Of a stretch of 64,000 bases of DNA, positions 37,541 through 48,634 are shown piece by piece (the stretch's first letter is position 1; every line of letters begins with the position of its first letter). The notes under the pieces are model-generated. The model made no database searches, was not told where the DNA came from, and was given only the letters and a program-made list of their open reading frames with translations. Both the position numbers and the translations under genes were made by a program. The stretch is from positions 620,001 through 684,000 of the forward strand of contig JAJEKV010000231.1 of assembly GCA_021234155.1 (NCBI GenBank). Direction: 5' to 3'. This stretch comes from Isoetes taiwanensis. Its lineage: Eukaryota > Streptophyta > Lycopodiopsida > Isoetales > Isoetaceae.

Positions 37541-39129
37541 AATTAATAGCGTTTATCATTTCAGGGACTTTGATGCAGCTGCATCATTTTCAGTGTCACA
37601 CTGAGAAGCATCTGGATACAGTTTGGCTAGCCCATCCCTTCCTCATAATGATTCTGGTGCAAGTCAACAACCACATGCACAAAAAGACTGCTGCAAATGT
37701 TGCTACAGGCTCAGAGGCAGTTACATGTGCAGGCCCAAGCAAGGAAAGAATCAAGATCCTGGTTCTAGATCCCAATAGGAAATCTGGTTGGAGCCAAACT
37801 CAACCTGAGATCCAACGGGGCCCAGAAAAACCTATAGTTTTGTCTATCAATGTAATTCCTTGAGCTAGAAAAATAAGTATCAGAAAATGCTTTGTTATTT
37901 CTGAAGCCCTAGATCGTGGCATGCAATAACCTTTCCTTTCTAAATGGAATGATATAGATCAAAATGGGAAGCATAGGTGTGAGGGATGGCATCATTTTAG
38001 AGCTTAGAGCCTATGGGAAACATAGAATAAAATAATGGCTAAGGTTAGCCAAACGGCTATTTTGTAGCAGTTTTGCCAAGGAAAACGGCTAAAGTAAATG
38101 GAAAAAATGCCCAAAAAAAAGAAAATTTTAGCCCAATTTTTTTGCCGCCCAAGTGAGTTTTTAGGTTGAATAGCCAAACCTTTACCTCCAGACATATCCA
38201 TCAGGACATCGATTAGCTAAACCTAAGATAGAGTGGGCTTGAAAAAATGGATAGATTAGCTCGAAATTCAACACCAATGTATGTACTAACTTTAAGAAAT
38301 TTCAAATAGGGTTTATATTTTTCTTTTTCTTTTCCACTTTCTTTCTTGTTCCAAGTACAAAATTGAAGCACTAGAGGAAAAGGAACAATGTAGTCCCTTC
38401 TTTTTTTTTTTTTGTTTTTGAACATGTTCATGTATGTTTGTATCTTGATTTATGTATTTACAATAAATTCACTGCCTTTGCCAAAATGCCTGGATTTTTT
38501 TTTAAATTACTATAGCGTGATGGCTAATATTTGCCTTTCCATTTTGTGAAAGTTTAGCCAAAAGCAAGAAATTGTGACGGAGAAAAACCATTTAGTTTAG
38601 CCAAGTTTTAGAAACTTCTCGCCCCAATTTGAAGGTAGTTTAGCTAAACCTATTTTAGCTACACTAAAATATAGGAGTAGTAATTTATTCCATGATGGGA
38701 AACGCTCACATGTATATACACGTGTGCGCGATCTTCCTTTATTTCGAAGATCTCATTCAGAGCTTTTTAGATACAACGGGAATCAATTTTTCTTGCTTCA
38801 GATGCAAGAACAAACTGTCAATTAAGTTTGAAAGACATACAGTGTGATAGATTTTGAGATACGACTTGCTTGAGTATCTCCTTAACATTCAAAGCAACTT
38901 CAAATAAGAGAGGCTCTGTTTATATGAATTTCAGAGAGAGAAATGATAAGCACATTGATTGGAAGCATTTTCATCCTTAGTTATAGTACAATATTTATTA
39001 TTCTACTCTATATTTCGTCGCTTATATCTTTGGCTAATACCTATATAAATGCATTTAATTATGCTTTCTAGATCTTGATCTTGCTTTTAGACTGGAAAAA
39101 ATGATGAATTGTAACCATGTTTGGCTCAG
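37541..39129. other. No gene recognised
   Basis: A 97-codon frame at 37570-37863 has no recognisable domain. Words of the TTTAGCCAAA/TTTGGCTAA type recur between 38035 and 38680 in both orientations and may mark an old inverted-repeat element, but the arms are too weak to call. Confidence 0.4.
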
Positions 39130-39500
39130 GGTTCAGCTCCCATTGATGATTAATGTGGATATGAATGGGCAAATATTCTACTTGAAAAGCTTGTTTATAT
39201 GTATGTTAGATAACGTGATCCAAATCCGGAATAATGCATGACGTACTTGAAGAGAGTCTTTTGAAAATGGTTTTTCTTTGAGGGGTTTTGAAGAGCACGG
39301 AAGTGAGCTAGAGTGTAGAATAGGTTCAACTCCCGTTGATGGTTAATGTGCATATCAACGGCCAGATATTCCACTTGGAAAGCTTAGAAAGCATGTTTAT
39401 ATGTATGTAAGGTAACTTGATCCAAATTCAGAAGAATGCATGATGTACCATGAAGAGAACTAGTTTTTCTTTTGAAGAGGGGAAGTGAGTTAGAGAGTGT
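39130..39500. repeat. Direct repeat, 193-bp period
   Basis: Two copies start GGTTCARCTCCCRTTGATG at 39130 and 39323. They share GGAATATTCYACTTGRAAAGC-type and TTTATATGTATGTWAGRTAAC blocks. Confidence 0.7.
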
Positions 39501-40940
39501 AAACTATTATTTGATTAAAAGACAAGATTGGAACCTTGGATTATGAACCTGATGAGAAGTACTTTTTAGCATTGAAATGTTATTTCATAAAATGGAAGGG
39601 TGTTGAGCAATGTGCACTCTCCCGGGATTCCCCTTTTTTGGAAGATGTCATGACGATTTTTTTGCCACAAAAACCTCTTCCCAGTGAAGTTTCAAGTTTA
39701 TGTCATTGCCTCTATTTTGTATGTGTGCTCAAGCTCTATTTTATGTTTCATTATAGCATGCAATGCATCCTGAGATCTTTTTTAGAAGTATAAGATGGTC
39801 TTTTGATTTGCAGAGCGAAGAACCATGTGTTTGGTGAAGTGCTTTGTTTGAGATTGTCATTTAAAACGTGGATGATTTTGTTAGTGTTGAGTTCTACATG
39901 GGCCAGATAATGGAAAAAGATGTTCCTGTCATAACCATTGTACCAACACATAAATTTTCAAGCACTAAGTGATGTAAATTCATGAGGGCAACCCTTTGTG
40001 AGACACCACCTTGTTTAAATTCAGTTCAACACAAGTAATAATAGGCATTTATATGATACAAACAAAATCCATAAGTTGCACCATCATAAGTTGTTCTATC
40101 TATCTCCTTCCCTCCCTCTATATATCTATCTATCTATTAGTACGAAGAAACATGCAAAACTCACCTCACCTTCTACACCTGGCCATGCTATCAGAAGTTG
40201 CAAGGAAAACTTACACTTTTTCTATACAAGGCCCTATTTCTTGGACGTTGAAAACATGCAAAACTCACCTTATCTTCTACGCTTGGCCATGCCATTAGAG
40301 TTGCAAGTCAACAATATGATAAACTTGCCACAGTAATTTCAACTCTTATGATTAACAGGATTCTAGATATGTCATTGCAAAAGTCATATGTATGACTATT
40401 ATAGATCTGTCCTAACACCAAATCCAAGCTTGCTTAGAACATAATAACTTTATGATGAAGTTGGTATATAAGAATGCGTTGATAATCCCATAATACTCAT
40501 CGTATCTATCAACAAGGATCAGATGATAGTCCCTTGAGAGTTGTTGCTCTCAGTATCATATTTGCATAAGACAATGAGATTCAGAATGTCAAGGTAAATG
40601 CGTGAAAAGGGATATCTTAGTAATGTATCCAATATCCAAGTTGGATTCAGACGAAATGCTTATGAGTTTGCATTTGCTACAAAACAATTATACCAAAGTA
40701 GGGCTCTTTGTTTGCCTAAGATATGCATGCAAAGTATACAATCATAGCACGGATAGGGTTGTTTACATGTCGACGCACCTCTAACAATAGGGTCCAGCAA
40801 CCATACGTAGAGCCTAAGGCTATATACACAACATTAGGACAAATGTGAAAGTGAACACAGACAGGTGAAAGTTTTTCTTAATTCAGGATAAATCTGATAC
40901 TAGCATTAGACTGCTTCGGGAGCCACAATGCTATATATTA
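39501..40940. other. No gene recognised, one ~104-bp tandem duplication
   Basis: The duplication at about 40149-40300 repeats ACATGCAAAACTCACC followed by TTGGCCATGC. An 85-codon frame at 39536-39793 has no recognised motif. Confidence 0.45.
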
Positions 40941-40947
40941 GTCTAAA

Positions 40948-42731
40948 ATGACGATTGTGCATCTTTGGGAATCAGCAAAGGCCAGGTGTGAGCACTCCAG
41001 TGTCATTACATTCTTGTCATCAATGCTAGTTTCCAAGGAAAGGGAACTTTTGGAGGCAACAACAGCATACAAGAGTATGGAGGAAATTCACCAAGGGGTA
41101 ATTGCTAATGACCTTTGCAATTACATAGTGCTCAATAATTTTTCTTTCTGCTTCATCATTTTTTTTATTTTTAAACAGGCAAAAGACGAAGAACATAGAC
41201 TCCAACCAAGGCTGGAGAAGTTGAAAGAAATAGCTTCATCTCTAAGTAAGATGTCTGGACTACAACTCAACCTTCCATTTTTGGAACATCCAAAATGCTC
41301 TACCGTAGCATTTGCAAGATTACAAAGTTGTTCTTTCTGTACATTGTGTCTCAGCCATTGTTGCACATTGCATGCACAGTTTTCATCTAATTTGCGCTTA
41401 CATATGTTTCTCAAAGAGATCAACTTGTCCCTCTTGTGAGAGCCAGATGCCTCATAATTGGTTCAGGTCCATTAGACTTCAATGTAGATCTGCAATGGAA
41501 TCTGCTCCCAATTATAGTGCAGTGCAGTCCATTGAAAAGAGTCAAGATCCATCATTAAGCACACCTGCTGACTTGGAGGAGCCTGATATAATTATGCAAT
41601 CCATTGAAGATTGCACTTTATTATCTTCCACAAGCCCAAACTTGAAGAGAGACAATGCTGAACAAAGTAATAGTTGTAAAAGACTGAAAAGTAAGTTATT
41701 CTTGTGAAGTATAACTACTTTGGATTTTTCTTCTATAAGTACTTATTTAGTTTGATGCTTTGAATGATGCAGGCTCAAGTTTGGATATTTCAAACTCTAT
41801 AGTTGACATTTCTAACAGAATTGAAGACAATGCTGTGCAAGTAATAGATGAAGAATGTGAAGCAGTGTTGAAGAATATAGATGATTATGTTTCCAATTTG
41901 GACAAACGTGCTGATATTGTGGAGAAGACAATCACAGAGGAAGAAACTGATTTGGCATCAGTTGGAGAATCTCCTTCTAAGAATAATTCCAAGCAGGTTT
42001 CCTCTAGCAAACGAGCTCCATCCAAATCAATAACTAAGAAACTAAGGTGATTCTAGTGTGTTTTTTTACTTTGTTAATCTTGATATAATTTCTCTAATAG
42101 TTGTCATTGCACAGTGCTAGTGTTGTTGGCAAGAAGCTTTTGGTTATTGAGCCAGAGGATTTCCTGTACAAGGTTTTCAAAAACGCTAAAGCGGTGGAAG
42201 GTGTCCAACTTCTTCCATCAAGAAAAGAGGTTCTTGTTGTCGGGCCGAGGCGGTCGCGGTTCATGCATTTAGATCACCTTAGAACATTTTTCTGTTGGTA
42301 TATGGTCTTCCAATCACTCAGTGATTAGCTGCCTGAGGTCTTTCATTCCTCAGTCCTTAGTGGATAAGTTTCTTTTCAAATGGATGGTGCATCCTTTGAA
42401 AATGAAAGGAGGAACTTCTTGCTACATCAAAAAACTCACAAACGTTTATGAGAAATGTCCAGAATTTAGCATGAGGACAACTTTGCTGATTGATCCTTAC
42501 AGGTACGTGAATTTTAAGAATAATGCAGATTCCTGCATCACACCAAGGTCCTTCATACCTGACATAAATGACGGTGATTACCTGTTGAAGACTATGGTAC
42601 CTTACTTGGAGAAGCTAATAACAGAAGTGAACGTAATTGCTTATGTACAGAGGTCTGTACATTTTCGAAATCAGTATGATGAGAAAAGCACAAAAGTGTT
42701 GGAGGTACTAAAGACCATGGACTTGTCCTAA
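40948..42731 (+). pseudogene. FCP1/NLI-interacting-factor-like phosphatase protein, likely catalytically dead, one frameshift
   Basis: Exons that fit are 40948-41097, from 41179 (3' end unclear), one ending at 41690, 41773-42046 and 42115-42731. The first coding parts are helical and charged ('RLQPRLEKLKEIASSLSKM'). A Cys-rich patch with CPSC follows (possible zinc site), then an acidic Ser-rich linker. The last exon resembles the FCP1 homology domain: 'KKLLVIEPEDFL' stands where DxDx(T/V) should be, 'VGIWSS' is the usual core strand, and 'TLLIDPYRYVNF' is the later LIDDSPYK-like strand. The nucleophile Asp is replaced by Glu (IEPED) and the second Asp of the LIDD pair is Pro. One T too many in the T5 run at 42285-42289 shifts the frame before 'VGIWSS'. 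FCP1-family enzymes dephosphorylate proteins such as the RNA polymerase II tail. This one looks inactive by sequence. Confidence 0.6.
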
Positions 42732-43204
42732 ACTGTTGTATGTTTTTTTAATATTAGATCCCTTTTTTATTGTAATTTGGTGTTTATCAACACCACAAAC
42801 GTTTAAAGAACTTTATAATTCTCTGGTACGCAGTTCCCGTTATAATGGGCTCAAATATCCGCATGCTTTGGCCACAAAATATCGCCAAAACAGCAACCCC
42901 AAAATTAGCACAAACCTAACACAAAGTTAGCAATATCCCACATGCATATATCACAAAATTCGTGCTCATATATAAATAGTTTTTTGCTACTTCATTGAAG
43001 AGTGTGGACAGAGATTAGATGATGAAAAGTTATGGCTCTCTGGCTTGTAATCTTCAGTTACAGGCCAGAGTGTCATGACCTTTCAAAATGTAATCCTCGT
43101 CCACCTTTTTTTTAGTAATGGGCTCAAATATCCCACATGCATTCAATGTTCCACATGTTACCAAATCAACAATTGTCAAATCAACAAATGCCAAACGAAT
43201 GGAT
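42732..43204. other. Flank between the phosphatase-like gene and the satellite array
   Basis: AATGGGCTCAAATATCC occurs at 42843 and again at 43117, a direct repeat bracketing a stretch with no gene. The array proper starts after it. Confidence 0.5.
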
Positions 43205-44705
43205 TATGTTACGGCATATTGTGTACCTATGCAATTTTGACCTATGCTATTCTATGCATTATGTTAAGGCATATTGTGTAAGTCAACAAGTATGAATCAC
43301 CCGTAAGCTAAAGTTTTACTTTCATTGACCAACATGTTTGGTAAAGCGTGAGTCAACAATTTTCAAGTCAACAAGTGTGAATCACCCCCAAGCATTTGGT
43401 AAAGCATAAGTCAACAATTTTGACCTATGCTATTCTATGCATTATGTTAAGGCATATTGTGTAAGTCAACAACTTTCAAGTCAAGAAGTGTGAATCACCC
43501 CCAAGCAAATGTTTGACTTTTATTGACCAACATCTTTGGTAAAGCGTAAGTCAACAATTTTCAAGTCAACAAGTATGAATCACCCCTAAGCTAAAGTTTT
43601 ACTTTCATTGACCAACATGTTTGGTAAAGCGTGAGTCAACAATTTTCAAGTCAACAAGTGTGAATCACCCCCAAGCATTTCGTAAAGCATAAGTCAACAA
43701 TTTTGACCTATGCTATTCTATGCATTATGTTAAGGCATATTGTGTAAGTCAACAACTTTCAAGTCAAGAAGTGTGAATCACCCCCAAGCAAATGTTTGAC
43801 TTTTATTGACCAACATCTTTGGTAAAGCGTAAGTCAACAATTTTCAAGTCAACAAGTATGAATCACCCCTAAGCTAAAGTTTTACTTTCATTGACCAACA
43901 TGTTTGGTAAAGCGTGAGTCAACAATTTTCAAGTCAACAAGTGTGAATCACCCCCAAGCATTTGGTAAAGCATAAGTCAACAATTTTGACCTATGCTATT
44001 CTATGCATTATGTTAAGGCATATTGTGTAAGTCAACAACTTTCAAGTCAAGAAATGTGAATCACCCCCAAGCAAATGTTTGACTTTTATTGACCAACATC
44101 TTTGGTAAAGCGTAAGTCAACAATTTTCAAGTCAACAAGTATGAATCACCCCTAAGCTAAAGTTTTACTTTCATTGACCAACATGTTTGGTAAAGCGTGA
44201 GTCAACAATTTTCAAGTCAACAAGTGTGAATCACCCCCAAGCATTTGGTAAAGCATAAGTCAACAATTTTGACCTATGCTATTCTATGCATTATGTTAAG
44301 GCATATTGTGTAAGTCAACAACTTTCAAGTCAAGAAATGTGAATCACCCCCAAGCAAATGTTTGACTTTTATTGACCAACATCTTTGGTAAAGCGTAAGT
44401 CAACAATTTTCAAGTCAACAAGTATGAATCACCCCTAAGCTAAAGTTTTACTTTCATTGACCAACATGTTTCGTAAAGCGTGAGTCAACAATTCTCAAGT
44501 CAACAAGTGTGAATCACCCCCAAGCATTTGGTAAAACGTAAGTCTACAATTTTGACCTATGCTATTCTATGCATTATGTTAAGGCATATTGTGTAAGACA
44601 ACAATTTTCAAGTCAACAAGTGTGAATCACCCCCTTTGTTACATGTTTGACTTTCATTGACCAACATGTTTGGTGAAGAGTAAGTCAACAATTTTGAAGT
44701 CAACA
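43205..44705. repeat. Tandem array, 283-bp higher-order unit, about 5.3 copies
   Basis: AAGTATGAATCACC starts at 43288, 43571, 43854, 44137 and 44420, exactly 283 bp apart every time. Each 283-bp unit is itself three related subunits (about 85, 113 and 85 bp), each beginning AAGTCAACAAGTRTGAATCA or AAGTCAAGAA. The middle one carries an extra block with CTATGCTATTCTATGCATTA. Copies differ at only a few sites. The array ends as diverged subunits near 44705. Confidence 0.95.
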
Positions 44706-44997
44706 AGCAATTTACACTAACTAATTATAATTACAATTACTAAACAAGTGCCAAGCCAACATAAGATGATTGGTGTCCAAAAAAAATGGCCATTTCAGGA
44801 TAGATATATTTTTTTTTTAATGTTTTAGAAAATAAAATTATGGTTATTTCCATTTCACTTTGTATCCTACTAAATCATTACGATTAAGATACTAATGGTA
44901 CAAAAATCCTAAAATCATAGCCTATGAAATTAATTTCACGCCAGCCTTTATAGGCTATGGTCGTGAGGAGAAGCATCGTCCAATACTCCCAAACAGA

Positions 44998-45507
44998 ATG
45001 CCGAAGCACTGCCGCTCCCGCACCCGCTCCCGCTCCCGCTCCCGCGCTGCTTCCCCTGCTCCTGGCCCTTCCAAATGCTGGTCCTTAATTTCCTTACCTT
45101 TGGCACAGGTCCTTGCGAGTTATGGCATAGGTTCTTGGATAATTCCTTTGCAGGAGCCCAAAGAAGACCTTGAAGAAATTGTCGAGACCAATTCTGCTGA
45201 AAGCCCCGAGCAGCAGCTTGAATATAGCAGCTCCGATTCCAGCAGCTCTGAATACTCTCTTTCTGAGCTTTCAGAATTCGATTCCTCTGACGTGGACGAG
45301 GAGCAATAGTATGATTCAGAAGATGAGGTCTGGAGCGAATCTGAGATGACTAGCGAAGAAGGAGACCTGGATCCAGAAGAAGAACATTTTTTTTTTGAAT
45401 TTCAAAATTGGCTGGAGAGTAAGTCGCATGTAATTTCATTTTTTGCTTTCTTTCCTTCAAAAATGAGCTTTCTAACTTTCTGAACTTTTCTTACAGATGA
45501 AGCTTGA
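44998..45507 (+). CDS. Small Ser/Arg- then Ser/Glu-rich ORF of unknown function, with an in-frame TAG
   Basis: It opens 'MPKHCRSRTRSRSRSRAASP', an RS-dipeptide tract like those in splicing factors but without an RRM domain. A short hydrophobic stretch follows, then a Ser/Glu/Asp-rich tail. A TAG at 45307 ends the first frame (103 codons). Beyond it the same frame continues in the same acidic style (YDSEDEVWSESEM) to a donor at 45418/45419, and an exon at 45497 closes it with TGA at 45505-45507. Either the TAG is a nonsense mutation in a two-exon gene, or the protein really is 103 aa. No homolog is recognised. Confidence 0.35.
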
Positions 45508-45574
45508 AGTCCCGGCAGCTCATGAAGACATGTTTTGGTTTTTTTTTTCTTTTGATCAAGTTCTTCAGAAACAG

Positions 45575-46090
45575 GCCTTTTGTGCCTTTGTAATTTTTTT
45601 AAAAACAGATGCTATAGGCCTTAGTGCCTTTCTTTGTAATGGCCTTAGTGCCTTTCTTTGTAATCACCCTTCTGTGAAACAGGCCTTAGTGCCTTTGAAA
45701 TGTAATGGCTGTGCCGACCCTTCTGTAACACAGGCCTTAGTGCCTATTGTAATATATGATGGCCTTGTGCCTTTCTGAAAATTTCTGGTTTTGTTTTCTG
45801 TTTTAATCAATTGGTTTTGTAATACCTTTATATTATGCCTTCAATTTAATCCAGGCCTTAGTGCCTTTAATTTTAATGGAGTTGTGCCGACTGTAATCCA
45901 GGTTTTGTGCCTTCTTTAATGTGGATGATGGCCTTGTGCCTTTCTGTAAATTTGTGGTTTTGTTATACCTTATGCCTTGTGTAAATTTGTGCCTTGTGTC
46001 TTTTTCTAATTCTGTTGTACTTACATGTTTTACCTTGGTTTTGTTATACCTTGTACTTAGATGTTTTACCTTGTAAATTGGCCTCAGTGC
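45575..46090 (+). repeat. Irregular field of GGCCTTAGTGCCTTT motifs
   Basis: About twelve variants of GGCCTTAGTGCCTTTCTTTG plus TAATG/TGTAA links are spread over 500 bp, several of them reduced to GGCCTTGTGCCTTTCTG. The spacing is irregular, unlike a simple tandem array. Confidence 0.75.
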
Positions 46091-46135
46091 CCTGTCTATA
46101 TACCAGCAATTTAAAATACTATGAAACACCAACAA

Positions 46136-47017
46136 TTGAAATTGATTGAAATTTGGAATTCATTCAACATTCAAGTACAAAATTCTATAACTGAAGCATC
46201 AAAAATGAATATGTAGCATTATAACAGGGGGTTACTTTTGTATTTTTGTACGTTTTTTCCTATGGTTTTGCTAAGATTTAGTCGTCGTATTTTGAAGACA
46301 TACTAATGCGTACTTCTAGAGTGCGCATACGCTCACATTAATTTTTATGACATTTTTTAATGGTTACACCTATGATTTTTGAGGATATCTCCAATGGAAG
46401 CATGCAAGGCTCGATGAAGGATACTTTAGGGTTAATCGAAGGAGGATACTTTAGGGTTTAGGGTTAATCGATTGTGTGTGTGTGTGCAGGGGCTCGGGGA
46501 AGGGAAGGGGATGCGAGGTCTTTGGCGGCCCTTAGTTTTAGTTTCCAGAGCTCGGGGATGCAAGCGGGAAGGCAGGTCTTAAGGATTGCCGTTAGTTTTC
46601 ACCTGAGCGAGGGGATTGGAGCGAGTCATTTTCCAAGATCTCTTATTGGGCACGGTTTCTCGGCTTATTTACTAGATAATCAAACGGTTCTTTTTCTGGG
46701 TCAGACGGATCATTCGTTGTGGAAGCCGCCATGGCAAATGGAATTATATTAGTTGTGCTTACGGATTGGAACATGATTCACTTACTTAACTGGAAAGCCA
46801 TATCTCTAATAGTTCTACATCTCCATACAATGTTTGTAAGCGCAACCTAACGGATTCAAGCAGTAGCCGCAATCTTGGGGTTGGTTTAGGATATTCACTT
46901 GTTGCTTATGGGAGTACAATGAAGGGGATCGATAAAAGTTGGAGGTGATAGTCTAGTTTCACATCATAATTTTTTATGCCATTTTCATCGTCTTCTCACA
47001 ATTTTAGTTGATATCAG
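46136..47017. other. No gene recognised, short (GT)n tract
   Basis: TGTGTGTGTGTGTG lies at about 46471-46486, after a duplicated GGATACTTTAGGGTT. A 92-codon frame at 46474-46752 has no known motif. Its closeness to the adenylosuccinate lyase exons is not informative. Confidence 0.4.
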
Positions 47018-47342
47018 GTTAATGAGAATGCCATTCGCGAGCACCTGAACCAACATTGGGAGGTTCTTGCAGAACCCATTCATACTGTAAGTTCTTTATA
47101 TATTCTCTAGTATCCCGGATAAGGAAGTTTTATTTGCAAACCTGTTGTGCTTGTAGATAATGAGGAGACATAGCATCCAGGAGCCATATGAAAAGCTGAA
47201 GAAATTCACCCGTGGTCGTGAAATTACAAGAGAATGCATGCTAGAATTTGTGCAGAAATTGGAACTGCCAGAGAATATTAAAGATACATTAGATACGCTT
47301 ATTGGCCAAGTGCTAACTTCAAATGAGTTTGCATGTCTCTAG
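47018..47342 (+). pseudogene. purB: Adenylosuccinate lyase, last two exons only
   Basis: The enzyme removes fumarate from SAICAR and from adenylosuccinate in purine synthesis, in plants usually in the plastid. Exon 47018-47086 encodes 'VNENAIREHLNQHWEVLAEP', and exon 47157-47342 continues 'IMRRHSIQEPYEKLKKFTRG' to a TAG at 47340-47342. These match the C-terminal helices of bacterial-type (PurB) enzymes, where WEVLAEPIQTVMRR and PYEKLKELTRG are conserved. The catalytic regions (His/Ser loops) are upstream and not found in the preceding several kb, so this is a fragment unless a very long intron separates them. The last ~20 residues differ from the usual TP..Y(I/V)G ending. Confidence 0.8.
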
Positions 47343-47345
47343 TTT

Positions 47346-47580
47346 TATCCCGGATAAGGAAGTTTTATTTGCAAACCTGTTGTGCTTGTAGATAATGAGG
47401 AGACATGGCATCCGGGAGCCATATGAAAAGTCAAGAAATTCACCCGTGGTCGTGGAAATTACAAGAGAATGCATGCTAGAATTTGTGGAGAAATTGAACC
47501 GCCGGAGAATATTAAAGATGCATTATAGATACGCTTATTGGCCAAGTGCTAACTTCAAATGAGTTTGCATGTCTCTAGTT
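47346..47580 (+). pseudogene. Tandem duplicate of the last adenylosuccinate lyase exon, frameshifted
   Basis: 47346-47580 repeats 47111-47345 with an offset of exactly 235 bp, including the 3' end of the intron (TATCCCGGATAAGGAAG), the splice acceptor and the exon. Relative to copy 1 it has small deletions, for example in AAAAGTCAAGAAATTC and in the stretch after GTGGAGAAATTG, that break the frame. It cannot add a functional exon. Confidence 0.85.
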
Positions 47581-47645
47581 TCTAACAAATTTGGTTGCAT
47601 TATATCAGTTAAGTATATAGGTCCAATTGCGATATACCTCAATAA

Positions 47646-47765
47646 TGAGAGGTTTGCTTCCCCTTTTTGGTCACCACCACGTTCATTCGATTTCTTAAAC
47701 CGAGAGGTTTCCTTCCCCTTTTTGGTCACCACCACGTTGATTCCGATTTCTTAAATCCGAGATGT
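47646..47765 (+). repeat. 55-bp tandem repeat
   Basis: GAGAGGTTTSCTTCCCCTTT starts at 47647 and 47702. A third, very partial copy begins at about 47759. Confidence 0.75.
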
Positions 47766-48460
47766 TTTTATTAGTACTTAGGCTCCAAATATAGTGAACG
47801 TAACTTATGCTTGATATGGAACCATTCGGATATGGAACCCGATGTAGAACTATTTAATGGCATTTCTGATGCAAGCTATGAAGTTCAAATGCACTATTAT
47901 TCTCTAAATATTCGAGGGTTCCTTTGTATTCTAATGTCACCCTCACAATGACTTTAATTCTTTGATCTACTTGCTTATTATACATTTTATCATAGAAATG
48001 CCTATTTAAACATATCTATGACATCATTACAATTCGGGCCCTTTTTTTGTTGGTTCAGCTGGAGCCAAGCATAGTGATTTTTTCAATTAATGGGCATAGA
48101 AATCCATAGTATGTTTATTGCATGTTGTATTTTGTTCCTTCGAGACATATCAGTGGTAGATCATACACTTAAGCAGTTGTATAAGCTTGTGTGCTGTTCA
48201 GTCATAGTGTTGGCACTTTGACACTTATCATTGGCTTCTGCAATGATTCAGACCCCTCTTATAGTTGGACAGTATGATTTAGGAAGTTATATATAGTGGT
48301 GATGTGTGCTAATGCATCTTTGCCTAGGCTATTTTGCAAAATGATTGGGTAAAAGGGACCTGGTAAATTGGGCTTGTGCATTCCTTGAGAGCTCTTCCTC
48401 ATTTCTTATTTTCCTCAAAGATAATGAAACTACTAAACCTTTGGTGGCGGTGTACATTTA
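47766..48460. other. No gene recognised
   Basis: AT-rich sequence without a supported reading frame on either strand. Confidence 0.45.
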
Positions 48461-48466
48461 ATGAAT

Positions 48467-48518
48467 AACACATAACACATAACACATAAACACATATCAC
48501 ATAACACATAACACATAT
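48467..48518. repeat. (ACACATA)n microsatellite
   Basis: AACACATAACACATAACACA and variants fill the interval. Confidence 0.85.
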
Positions 48519-48634
48519 TGCTACATGTTTTAAATGTCTTTTTATATTCTCCGTCTCCTTTTTTTTATGGCCCGAAGGGCCAAAAATTTTTTTTAGTATA
48601 ATAACCAACACATAACTACCATTGACATTAATAA

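Noticed and set aside
43205-44705. CRISPR-like array
   Set aside because: The 283-bp units are tandem satellites with repeated internal subunits and no unique spacers, in a plant nuclear context.
46474-46752. N-terminal exon of adenylosuccinate lyase
   Set aside because: The frame shows none of the enzyme's conserved N-terminal or catalytic motifs.
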